Assembly: GCA_003500765.1 (NCBI GenBank)
Contig: DNQL01000267.1
Location: 1-15,760, forward strand
Length of the DNA: 15,760 bases
Direction: 5' to 3'
Source of the DNA: Elusimicrobiota bacterium
GTDB lineage: Bacteria; Elusimicrobiota; Elusimicrobia; Elusimicrobiales; UBA9959
The position numbers and the translations under genes were made by a program. Shown in pieces: positions 1-7,214 of the stretch; positions within the stretch are counted from its first letter, which is position 1; every line of letters begins with the position of its first letter. Below the pieces are notes generated by a model. The model ran no database searches, had not been told where the DNA came from, and saw only the letters and a program-made list of their open reading frames with translations.

Positions 1-72
1 CGCGCAGGCCAGCAGCGCCGCCGCCAGCAGGGCGCGGGAGGCTTTTATCGGGGCCGGCGCGTTCCTGGTCAT
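1..72 (-). CDS. N-terminus of an exported protein (partial, runs off the left edge)
   Basis: Only the first 24 codons are present. They read Met-Thr-Arg-Asn, then a proline/lysine/arginine-containing n-region and an alanine/leucine-rich h-region ending Leu-Leu-Ala-Cys-Ala. This looks like a signal peptide. The Leu-Leu-Ala-Cys could be a lipobox, although Leu at the -2 position is not the commonest choice, so a lipoprotein is possible but unproven. The start codon overlaps the stop of the giant kelch gene by four bases (ATGA), which points to one operon and translational coupling. A GGAGAG-like purine run in the last codons of the upstream gene, about 3 bases before the ATG, could serve as ribosome-binding site. 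Function cannot be told from 24 residues; a partner of the kelch protein at the cell surface is a guess from position. Confidence 0.6.
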   Translation of the reverse strand, partial: MTRNAPAPIKASRALLAAALLACA

Positions 73-3000
73 CTCTCCACCGCCAGCTTGAAGATCTTGT
101 CCCCTACGGCGGATTTTACCGAGACGAAATAGACGCCGCTGCCGACGGGGTTTCCGCTATCGTTGACGCCTCGCCAGACCAGTACTCCGGAATTGGTGGC
201 CGTGCCTTCCCATACCTTGGTGCCGGAAAGTGTGTAGATATTTACCCTGGACGCGGCCGGGAGGTTATTAAAGGTGACGAACCCCTGGCCCCTGTTGGGG
301 TGGAAGGGATTGGGGTAGATCAGCACGCCGGCCAGGTTGGAGGCGGGCTCCTTGATTATCAGCTGGAAGATGCTGAAGTGGTTTATTGAGCTGGTTATCG
401 TCCTCTGTCCGAGGTTGACGCTGGTTTCCAGAGGGAGGCACTGGGCGTTGACCGGGTTATACCTGGCCCAGACCAGTTTATCCACGTTCCTGGCTATTTC
501 GACGAATTTGGGGTCGCTCTGCAGGTTGGTGTAGCCGACGGTAAGTTCAACCGGCTCGAAAGGCTGGGTCCCCCCGTCGCTGTATATGTCCAGGACGATC
601 AGGGGAATGACCGTCTGGCCGCAGGGGTTGTCGCTGTAAGGGACTATGCCCACCGAATGGGAGGAGATGGCCACCGCCGTCTCCGTCTGGAAAGCGTCGG
701 GAGGAATGGACATGGACACGTAGTGGCCGTTGGGCAGGGTGCCGGCGATGAGAGAGGTTACGCCGGGCACGCCGGTGCCTCCCACCGCGCCCGCGGGCGT
801 CCCCGTGGGGCCGGCCAGCGTGAAGACTTCGGGCACCACCAGGGTCCGCGCGGTTATGATGTTCTCCCCGTTCTTGGCGGCCACGTCGAACTGGTAGGTG
901 GTGGAAGTGAGCAGGCCGGAGATGGTGACGGTGCTCTGCGTGAAGAACTGGGCGAACAGCACGTGGGTGGAAACGGTGACGAAGTTGTCCGTGCTGCCGC
1001 GCACCTCGTAGTAGGTATTGGAGGGGTTTGCGCCCGTGTTCCAGACCAGAGTGATCCCCGACATGGCGATCATGGCGGCCGTGACCCCGGTGGGCGCCTG
1101 CGCGTGGGTGTACTTGGTTCCGAGGCTGGTCGCCCCGGTGGGCACCCCCGAGCCGTTAACGGCGTAGACCCTGGCGTAGTAGGGGATGTTGGGAGCCAGG
1201 TTGGAGACGGTATAACTGTTGACGGCCGTTACCGTGGCGCTGCTGTAGGGAACGAAGTCGGCGTAGGAGGAGAAATGTATCAGGTAATCCGTCTGCACGG
1301 GGTTCCCGTTGGGGCCCCAGTTGAAGGTTATAGTGCCGGTGCTGACCCCGGTGTGGTTGCGCACCGCCGGCTGGTTGGCGAGGGTGTAGATCCTGGGCGA
1401 GTAGCCGGGCGAGCCGCGCACGGGCCCGTCGTCCGTGTTCTTGACCGCGAAAACTATCACCTGGTGGACGGTGTTGGTGGAGAGGCCGGTCTGGGTCAGG
1501 TAGTTGCTGACGGGGCTGCCGACGAGCGGTGGGTTGGTGGTGCTGTCGGTTATGTCGTAGACCTCGTAGTAATTGGCGCCCGTGGACTCCATCCAGGACC
1601 AGCTTATCTCGTAGCCGTTGAGCGGCGTGCCCTGCAGGTTCTGGACCTGGGCCACGGTGACCGTGGAGACATAGGGCGCGGAGGCCGGGTTGAAAATGGT
1701 CGTTACGCCGTCCCCGTTCATGGCCCTTACCCGGAATGAGTAGAGGTAGTTGGGCTCGATGCCGACGACGGTATAGGTGGTGGAGGTCAAGGAGTCCTCG
1801 AACCCCACCGGCGTGGAGACGTTGATGGAGAAATCCGGGGGCGTGGTGATGTTGGGCGCCGACGCCTGCGCCATGCTGAGCTCGTAGCGCGTTATGGGAG
1901 TGTTGCCGTTTGCGCTCCAGGAGAGGGTCACCGTCTCGAAGCTGACGTCCGTGATCGTCAGCCCCGCCGGGGGAGCGGCCAGGGTATAGTAGGTGGCCGA
2001 TCTCGACAGGGCGCTGGCGCCGCCCTGGTTGTAGGCGGACACCATTATGGAGACCGGCGTGTTCGGCTCCAGGCCGGTCTGCGTGTAGGTCACGCTGCCG
2101 GTATCGGCGAAAGTCAGAGTGGTTATGAATACGCTGGTGCTGGCGGAGTAGATCGCGAAGCCGTCGGCCCCGCCGGCGGGGACCGACCCCCTGTCCAGGG
2201 TCCAGGTGAGGGAAGTGGTCCCTATCAGGCTGGCCGTCGGCTCGGAGGGCCAGCCGGTGGGCCTGGGCGTGGAGACCTGCACGGCGAAGCCTTCAGAGAA
2301 GACGCCGTTGGCCGCTACCCGCATATGGTACCAGCCGCGCGGCATTTCGCCCGGCAGCGAGGGCGTGACTATAGTGATGGACGACAGCGTTTTGCTCCAG
2401 TCGGTGTTGGCCCCCGCGCTGTAATGCGAGTAGATGCGGGTGGAGAGGTCTATCATGAAGCCGCTGGGATTGTCGATCTGGTTCATGTAGAGTCGGGGCG
2501 CGGAATGCTGGGAGGCCATGGACCCCGTGCCGCCGCCGCCGGCCTCGGTGATGCCGTGGAAGTTGGAGGTGTTGCTGAGCAGGGTGGCGTTCCAGCCGCG
2601 GTCGAACATGACCGTTCCCGTGGAGATCATCGGCTGGCGGGTGGTGCCCGCGGTAAGGCCCTTCGAATCCGGCCAGAAGTTGAAATCGGTGTACTCCGTG
2701 GTGTCCAGGTACGCCCCTCCGCCCCAGCCGCCGATGTTCAGGATCCTGTTGTCGCGCATAAGGACAGAAGTGTGGCGGGAACGGCTGACGGCCTCTCCCT
2801 GGTCGCTCCAGGAGGGCAGGTCGGGATCGAAACTTTCCGGCACGGACTGTATGACGCCGGAGATCTCTCCCCCGATCAGCATCACCTTGCCGTTAGGGAG
2901 AAGAACCGTGCGATGGCCGGCCCGGTTCAGTCCCAGCGTTTCGGTCTCCGCCCAGGCGCCGGCGGCGTAAAGTTCGCAGCGCCTCGAACTCTGGTTATTG

Positions 3001-5864
3001 TCCGAGCCGCCGGCCACCAGTACCCTGCCGTCGCGCAGCAGGTTGGCGGTGTGGTCGTAGCGGGCGTAGACCATGGGGTCCGCAGCGGCCGAAGTCCTGG
3101 ACTGGTAATTGTATATTTCGGTCTCTCTCATCGCGCCGAAGGCGTTTATGCCGCCGGCGATAAGGACATTACCGTTCTTGAGAAGGGTGGCGGTATGCTG
3201 CGACCTTCCCGTTACCAGGGTTCCCCCGGCTATCCAGTGGGCGGCCGAAGCGATGTATATTTCGGCCGTGTTCGAATAGGCGCCGGTGGTGGAGCCGCCG
3301 GTCACCAGGACATTGCCGTCCGGCATCAGCGTGGCCGTGTGGAGCTGCCGTATGGTGCTCATGGAGCCGGTGGGGACCCAGGTCTGGGTATTGGGGTAGA
3401 AGATCTCGGCCGAACCCACGGCCGTGCCGCCGGGGGTTATGCCGCCCGCGGCCAGCACATTGCCGTTGGGCAGCAGCGTGGTCGTGTGATTGGCCCTGGG
3501 CGAGCTCATAGTCCCGGTGGGAGTCCACTTATTGGTGGACGGGTTCAGCATTTCGCAGGTGGCCAGCGGGGTGGCGCCGTCGGTTCCGCCGCAGGTGAGT
3601 ATCCTGCCGTCGGGCAGCAGCGTGCTGGTGTGGAAAGCGCGCCTGGAGGACAGTTTCGGCCCTTCGGCCCATTCCCCCGCCAGCGCCGGGATCAGGCCGT
3701 AGTCCACGGAGTTGGGGTTGAAGACCCCGGCGCCGCAGTCGTTGGCGGGATCGGTCTCGCAGTCGCGGCCGCCCAGCAGCATGGTGTCGCCGGCCGGGGT
3801 GTAGAGAGCCGTGTGGTCGAAAGTGGGAAGCGAGTGAAGTCCGGTGGCGTCCGGGGAGGTCAGGTCGGACCAGATGTTCTCGTTGGGGGTATAGGCGAGA
3901 TGGTTGGAGAAGATCATCGCGCGCACGACCATGGTGGACTGGTCGAAAACATAGGAGGCGTTCTTGTCCCGTATGTGCACCTCGGTGGCGGTGAAATCCA
4001 GACGCAGCTGCAGATTTACCACCTGCGCGCCGGCGGCGGGGTGCGCGTTGAGGTTGAAATCCGTGGTGGGGTAGCCGCCCACCGGAGTGGCGGCGAAGAA
4101 GGTGGTATAGTCCTCCAGCGGGGTCATGTTGGCCATGTCGGCCGTTACTCCGGTAAAAGCGAGGTTCCCGGTGAAAGTGCAGTAGTCCTCGGCGTCGTTG
4201 CAGGCCCCGGCGGCAAGGTTGAGGGGAGCTACGCCCCCCTCTTCGATGCTGATCTCATAGTCGCCGTCGCCGTGCGAGATGGTGCCGGAAAGAATGGTCG
4301 CCTGTCCTACGATGCTGGCGCGGTATATGTCGGGCAGGTCGAACGAGACGCTGGTGGTCAATGTCCCGCTGATGCGGCCGATCTCGCCCGGCAGGATCTC
4401 CTCGGTCCCGGAAGTGTTCAGGACGGATGAAACTGAATTGGCGCTGGACGTGACGCCCTGGGGCTCGAATATGGCCGTGCCCGAAGGGGCGGACAGCGAA
4501 ACCGTGGCGTCGAAATCGCCGGGCTCGTAGTCGTCGCCGAGCAGGAGGCCGACGGCCTTGCCGTCGACTACGGCCGTGCTGTTGCCGATGGTGAATTCCA
4601 CGTTCTCTATGGCGATGGAGGGGCTCTCGGGGCTGGGCGTCGGGGAGATGAAGATCTCCGAGTCCACCAGGCGTCCGGAGACCGGCCTGACCAGCTTGAA
4701 CTTCAGCGGGAAATTGATGCTGCTGGTATTGGCTATGTTGGCGGTGGTGTTGCCGGTGGCGGTGAGGCGTATTATCGTGTTGGTGTCGGCCAGGTCGGGG
4801 CCGTCAGTGAAGAAAGTGGGGTAGATATTGCCGTAGCCGCGGTGGGTGCGCCAGCGGCCGTCGGTCTCCAGAATGGCCGTGTGGCGGGCGACGCGGTAGG
4901 GCATCAGGTTGAAGGTGCTTTCCATCAGCGCGACCCGGGCGCCGTTCTGGTCGAAGAACTCGGCGCCGTCGAGGTAGCCGTGGTTGCCGGAATCCTGCGT
5001 GTTCGCCGGCATGTCGTACTTGAGGTGCCAGCAGTCCTCTTCCAGGCTGTCCTCGTCGAACATGCAGCGCCACCGCTGGGAGTCGTTGAAGCCTCCGGCT
5101 ATCATTACCAGGCCGTTGTTGAGGACGGTGGCCGTGTGGTCTATGCGGCCCTGCAGCAGCGACGCTACCGGCGTCCATTGGCCGGTGCCGGGGTCGTACA
5201 TCTCGTTCATCGGTTCGTAGATCCAGGCCGTACCGCCCGCGTTGCGGCGGCGTCCGCCGCTGACTAGGACACGGCCGGAATGCAGAAGGGTCGCCACGTG
5301 GTTCACGCGCGGGCTGACCATGGTGGGCCCGGCGGACACGCCCCCCGCAGCGGTGACATATTCGCAGGTCCCGGTGACGGCGGTGATGGCGCCGGACTGG
5401 CCGCCGCAGATCAGCACTTCGCCGTCATGGCTTTCGGCCGTGAGCAGCGTCGCCGTATGGCCGGCCCGAGCGGTTGAGAGGTTGCCGAAGGCGGCGCACT
5501 CTCTGGTTTTCGGGTCGCAGACCTCCAGCGAGGTTATGGGCGTCCCGGCATTGTTGAGTCCGCCGGCGATCAGGACGCGGCCGTCCGACATCAGCGTGGC
5601 GGTATGAGAGGACCTGGCGGTCACCAATCCCCCGTCCCCTCCCCCTCCGGTAGTCCAGGTCACCCATGCGTTGGTGGCCATGTTGTATGACTCCACCTGG
5701 TCGGTGGCGCCGGAGACGCCGCTGCTTCCGCCGCTTATCATGATGTTGCCGTCGGGCAGGAGCGTGACCGCGTGGTTGTGTCTCGCGGTATTAAGCGCGG
5801 AAACGCCCGCGGCCATAAAGGCCGGGGCCAGGAGAGATAAGGCCAGGGTTTTCCTGAAATTCAT
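69..5864 (-). CDS. Giant secreted kelch-repeat / Fn3 protein with ZU5-like and T9SS-type C-terminal domains (1931 aa)
   Basis: A large exported protein, probably attached to or released from the cell surface. A signal peptide ends near residue 24 (Val-Ser-Ala/Leu-Asn). Kelch/galactose-oxidase-type repeats with the core R-x-x-H-T-A-T-L-L-x-D/N-G-x-V-L-I-A-G-G occur about six times at residues 25-345 and eight times at 678-1080. Between them lies a beta-rich stretch (about 360-675) that I do not recognise. After a linker domain (1080-1195) come five fibronectin type III-like domains (about 1200-1685). A ZU5-like domain with Ile-Pro-Pro-Asp-Ala-Phe follows (about 1690-1835). The C-terminal module (about 1845-1931) has Tyr-Pro-Asn-Pro-Phe and Gly-Ser-Gly-Val-Tyr-Phe, matching FlgD-Ig/T9SS type A sorting domains, and ends in a basic residue. 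Kelch propellers and Fn3 domains usually bind proteins or glycans. I see no galactose-oxidase catalytic set and infer no enzyme activity. The start has no strong Shine-Dalgarno; it is chosen because it gives a clean signal peptide. Confidence 0.9.
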   Translation of the reverse strand: MNFRKTLALSLLAPAFMAAGVSALNTARHNHAVTLLPDGNIMISGGSSGVSGATDQVESYNMATNAWVTWTTGGGGDGGLVTARSSHTATLMSDGRVLIAGGLNNAGTPITSLEVCDPKTRECAAFGNLSTARAGHTATLLTAESHDGEVLICGGQSGAITAVTGTCEYVTAAGGVSAGPTMVSPRVNHVATLLHSGRVLVSGGRRRNAGGTAWIYEPMNEMYDPGTGQWTPVASLLQGRIDHTATVLNNGLVMIAGGFNDSQRWRCMFDEDSLEEDCWHLKYDMPANTQDSGNHGYLDGAEFFDQNGARVALMESTFNLMPYRVARHTAILETDGRWRTHRGYGNIYPTFFTDGPDLADTNTIIRLTATGNTTANIANTSSINFPLKFKLVRPVSGRLVDSEIFISPTPSPESPSIAIENVEFTIGNSTAVVDGKAVGLLLGDDYEPGDFDATVSLSAPSGTAIFEPQGVTSSANSVSSVLNTSGTEEILPGEIGRISGTLTTSVSFDLPDIYRASIVGQATILSGTISHGDGDYEISIEEGGVAPLNLAAGACNDAEDYCTFTGNLAFTGVTADMANMTPLEDYTTFFAATPVGGYPTTDFNLNAHPAAGAQVVNLQLRLDFTATEVHIRDKNASYVFDQSTMVVRAMIFSNHLAYTPNENIWSDLTSPDATGLHSLPTFDHTALYTPAGDTMLLGGRDCETDPANDCGAGVFNPNSVDYGLIPALAGEWAEGPKLSSRRAFHTSTLLPDGRILTCGGTDGATPLATCEMLNPSTNKWTPTGTMSSPRANHTTTLLPNGNVLAAGGITPGGTAVGSAEIFYPNTQTWVPTGSMSTIRQLHTATLMPDGNVLVTGGSTTGAYSNTAEIYIASAAHWIAGGTLVTGRSQHTATLLKNGNVLIAGGINAFGAMRETEIYNYQSRTSAAADPMVYARYDHTANLLRDGRVLVAGGSDNNQSSRRCELYAAGAWAETETLGLNRAGHRTVLLPNGKVMLIGGEISGVIQSVPESFDPDLPSWSDQGEAVSRSRHTSVLMRDNRILNIGGWGGGAYLDTTEYTDFNFWPDSKGLTAGTTRQPMISTGTVMFDRGWNATLLSNTSNFHGITEAGGGGTGSMASQHSAPRLYMNQIDNPSGFMIDLSTRIYSHYSAGANTDWSKTLSSITIVTPSLPGEMPRGWYHMRVAANGVFSEGFAVQVSTPRPTGWPSEPTASLIGTTSLTWTLDRGSVPAGGADGFAIYSASTSVFITTLTFADTGSVTYTQTGLEPNTPVSIMVSAYNQGGASALSRSATYYTLAAPPAGLTITDVSFETVTLSWSANGNTPITRYELSMAQASAPNITTPPDFSINVSTPVGFEDSLTSTTYTVVGIEPNYLYSFRVRAMNGDGVTTIFNPASAPYVSTVTVAQVQNLQGTPLNGYEISWSWMESTGANYYEVYDITDSTTNPPLVGSPVSNYLTQTGLSTNTVHQVIVFAVKNTDDGPVRGSPGYSPRIYTLANQPAVRNHTGVSTGTITFNWGPNGNPVQTDYLIHFSSYADFVPYSSATVTAVNSYTVSNLAPNIPYYARVYAVNGSGVPTGATSLGTKYTHAQAPTGVTAAMIAMSGITLVWNTGANPSNTYYEVRGSTDNFVTVSTHVLFAQFFTQSTVTISGLLTSTTYQFDVAAKNGENIITARTLVVPEVFTLAGPTGTPAGAVGGTGVPGVTSLIAGTLPNGHYVSMSIPPDAFQTETAVAISSHSVGIVPYSDNPCGQTVIPLIVLDIYSDGGTQPFEPVELTVGYTNLQSDPKFVEIARNVDKLVWARYNPVNAQCLPLETSVNLGQRTITSSINHFSIFQLIIKEPASNLAGVLIYPNPFHPNRGQGFVTFNNLPAASRVNIYTLSGTKVWEGTATNSGVLVWRGVNDSGNPVGSGVYFVSVKSAVGDKIFKLAVER

Positions 5865-5934
5865 ATAGCCGCGTCCGGTGATAGTCTATCGAAAGCCTGT
5901 TACAGGATTGTTAACGAATTTTTAAACTTTGCCC

Positions 5935-6444
5935 TTATTCCACGGTCACTATGGAGTCCCCGGTCGGGGCCTTGGGCTTGCCCGGGTCGGCTGTCTTCTT
6001 CCCGTCCACGGTGAAATGGTAGGTGTAGGTGCCGGGCAGGATATAGACCTCAGCCCGCCACCCCCCGTTCTTCCTGGACATCTTTATCTCGCGCCAGACG
6101 CTGAAGCTGCCGGCCATGGTCACGGATCTGCCGGGGCCTTTGTACTCGAAAAGCGTTTTTACCGCCTTGGTCTTGGCCGGCTCCGCGGCAGGGGCGGCCT
6201 TCTCCGTGGCCGGCGCGGGTTTTTGTTCAGGAGCCTTTTCGGGGACGGCGGCCTGCTCCTTTTTTTCCTCTTGCTCCTCGAATTTGGGCAGGGGCACCGC
6301 CTTGGGCGAGACGCTTACGGTGTCTTCGCTGAAGTAGAGGCTTACGCGGTCGTAGAGGGACAGGGCGGACGCTCCTACTATAAGGAGGCTGGCCAGGGCC
6401 GAGAGGGCCCAGAAAGATTTGCTGTTGGTAAGTCTGGCGGGCAG
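5935..6444 (-). CDS. Membrane-anchored CBM48 / AMPK-glycogen-binding-like protein, apparent CTG start (169 aa)
   Basis: The reading frame is open from a TAA at 6457-6459 to the stop at 5935-5937. Counting from CTG at 6442-6444: residues 11-30 form one membrane segment (Phe-Trp-Ala-Leu-Ser ... Ala-Leu-Ser-Leu). Residues 55-95 are a Glu/Lys/Pro/Ala-rich linker. Residues 96-169 are a CBM48/AMPK-beta-like domain with Met-Ala-Gly-Ser-Phe-Ser-Val-Trp, Leu-Pro-Gly-Thr-Tyr-Thr-Tyr-His-Phe, Val-Asp-Gly-Lys and Ala-Asp-Pro. Members of this family bind glycogen-like alpha-glucans or act as protein-interaction modules. The predicted topology is N-terminus inside with the domain outside the membrane. No ATG, GTG or TTG precedes the membrane segment. 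The first standard start, GTG at 6297, would remove the anchor and leave the hydrophobic codons unexplained. CTG at 6444 has AAGGA nine bases upstream. The gene begins 30 bases after tRNA-Gly with no terminator between, so it may share that promoter. Confidence 0.78.
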   Translation of the reverse strand: MPARLTNSKSFWALSALASLLIVGASALSLYDRVSLYFSEDTVSVSPKAVPLPKFEEQEEKKEQAAVPEKAPEQKPAPATEKAAPAAEPAKTKAVKTLFEYKGPGRSVTMAGSFSVWREIKMSRKNGGWRAEVYILPGTYTYHFTVDGKKTADPGKPKAPTGDSIVTVE

Positions 6445-6453
6445 AAAATAATA

Positions 6454-6458
6454 TCCTT
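6454..6458 (-). promoter_or_regulatory. Shine-Dalgarno that selects the CTG start
   Basis: AAGGA on the minus strand, separated by nine A/T-rich bases (6445-6453) from CTG at 6442-6444. It follows directly on the in-frame TAA, and no ATG, GTG or TTG lies in frame between it and the membrane-anchor codons. It is the main reason for placing the start here. Confidence 0.5.
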
Positions 6459-6474
6459 AGTCTTCAAAATACTG

Positions 6475-6545
6475 AGCGGGCGATGGGAATCGAACCCACG
6501 TCTAATGCTTGGGAAGCACTCGTTCTACCATTGAACTACGCCCGC
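6475..6545 (-). tRNA. tRNA-Gly, anticodon CCC
   Basis: A 71-base cloverleaf. The acceptor strands GCGGGCG and CGCCCGC pair perfectly, with discriminator T at 6475. The D-arm has GTTC/GAAC; the anticodon stem AGTGC/GCATT closes a TTCCCAA loop, giving anticodon CCC (reads GGG). The T-arm contains GGTTCGATTCC. It closely resembles the E. coli tRNA-Gly(CCC) from memory. No CCA follows (the next bases are TCA after the acceptor strand), so CCA must be added after transcription, in line with the cca gene at 7973-9460. The gene has its own strong promoter just upstream. No terminator separates it from the CBM48-like gene 30 bases downstream. Confidence 0.97.
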
Positions 6546-6561
6546 GCACTTACGGATGAAT

Positions 6562-6589
6562 ATTATAATAAAAATAGATTAAATTTCAA
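6562..6589 (-). promoter_or_regulatory. Sigma-70-type promoter of tRNA-Gly
   Basis: On the minus strand, -35 TTGAAA (6584-6589), a 16-base A/T-rich spacer and -10 TATAAT (6562-6567), 16 bases before the tRNA 5' end. This predicts a leader of roughly eight to ten bases that RNase P would remove. It is the best match to the housekeeping consensus in the window. The -35 box overlaps the last codon and the TGA stop of folE. Confidence 0.85.
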
Positions 6590-7149
6590 CTGCCGCCGCG
6601 CCCGGCCAGCGCCAGGAATTCCTGCCTCACCTTGGGGTCGGTGCCGAAGCAGCCCAGCAGCGAACTGGTGACCGCCAGCGAGGTCTCGTTCTTAGCCCCC
6701 CGCATCGTCATGCACATATGCCTGGCCTCAATTATGACGCCCACGCCCTTGGGCTTGAGCTTCTGCTGCAGCGTCTCGGCTATCTGTATGGTCAGGCGCT
6801 CCTGGATCTGGAGGCGGCGGGCGAAGGCGTCCACCAGCCTTGGGATCTTGGAAAGCCCCACTATGGTGTGATCGGGGATATAGGCGACATGGGCCTTGCC
6901 GGTGAAGGGAAGCATGTGGTGTTCGCACATGGAATGGAAGGCGATGTCCTTGACCACCACCATCTCGCGGTAGGGGACGGTGAAAAAAGCGCCGTTGAAG
7001 ATGGCGTCTATGTCGGCCCGGTAGCCGGAGGTCATCTCTTCCAGTGCCCTGGCGACCCGGGCCGGAGTCCTTTTGAGTCCCTCGCGGGACGGGTCCTCTC
7101 CTATTTCTTTAAGGATGGTCTCTACAAGATGTTCTATTTTAAGCGACAT
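6586..7149 (-). CDS. folE: GTP cyclohydrolase I (187 aa)
   Basis: Cytosolic enzyme converting GTP to 7,8-dihydroneopterin triphosphate, the first step of tetrahydrofolate (and often queuosine or pterin) synthesis. The length is typical for bacterial FolE. The family signature Glu-Asp-Pro-Ser-Arg-Glu-Gly-Leu-x-x-Thr-Pro is at residues 18-29. The zinc and active-site segment Cys75-Glu-His77-His78 is present, followed by Leu-Pro-Phe-x-Gly. Gly-Leu-Ser-Lys-Ile-Pro-Arg is at 98-104 and the second zinc cysteine is Cys146 in Arg-His-Met-Cys-Met. All key residues are present, so the enzyme should be active. It stands alone: a terminator precedes it and the tRNA promoter overlaps its stop codon. No Shine-Dalgarno is visible upstream of the ATG, but a TAGAAT box lies nine bases before it, so the message may be leaderless. 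Confidence 0.97.
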   Translation of the reverse strand: MSLKIEHLVETILKEIGEDPSREGLKRTPARVARALEEMTSGYRADIDAIFNGAFFTVPYREMVVVKDIAFHSMCEHHMLPFTGKAHVAYIPDHTIVGLSKIPRLVDAFARRLQIQERLTIQIAETLQQKLKPKGVGVIIEARHMCMTMRGAKNETSLAVTSSLLGCFGTDPKVRQEFLALAGRGGS

Positions 7150-7158
7150 AATGGGTAA

Positions 7159-7164
7159 ATTCTA
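7159..7164 (-). promoter_or_regulatory. Candidate -10 box of folE (possible leaderless start)
   Basis: TAGAAT on the minus strand, nine bases before the folE ATG, between the terminator T-tract and the start codon. No -35 box is recognisable because the upstream bases are the terminator hairpin. The spacing puts the transcription start at or within a few bases of the ATG. Confidence 0.4.
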
Positions 7165-7165
7165 C

Positions 7166-7194
7166 AAAAAAAAGCCCGCCGCGCGGGCGGGCTT
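7166..7194 (-). terminator. Rho-independent terminator after the small secreted protein gene
   Basis: A perfect 9-bp stem (7172-7180 with 7186-7194, G+C-rich) and a five-base loop, followed on the minus strand by eight T (7166-7173, two of them shared with the stem foot). It lies about 20 bases after the stop codon at 7215-7217 and directly upstream of folE, isolating folE from the upstream transcription. Confidence 0.92.
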
Positions 7195-7214
7195 CTTCGG
7201 CGGGACGGGCTGCG

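Noticed and set aside
2325..4430. Long plus-strand open frame of 701 codons opposite the kelch gene
   Set aside because: It mirrors the repeat-rich kelch gene on the other strand, has a Gly/Arg/Val-rich composition with no domain, and contains periodic segments that are simply the complement of the kelch repeats. The same holds for the plus-strand frame at 657-1739.
5896..5906. Palindrome CCTGT-T-ACAGG in the gap upstream of the kelch gene (5865-5934)
   Set aside because: Arms of only five bases and no T-tract next to it; could be an operator half-site or chance. I see no convincing promoter in this 70-base gap either.
6475..6545. tRNA-Gly as an integration site for a mobile element
   Set aside because: No integrase, no duplicated tRNA end and no phage or IS genes occur nearby.
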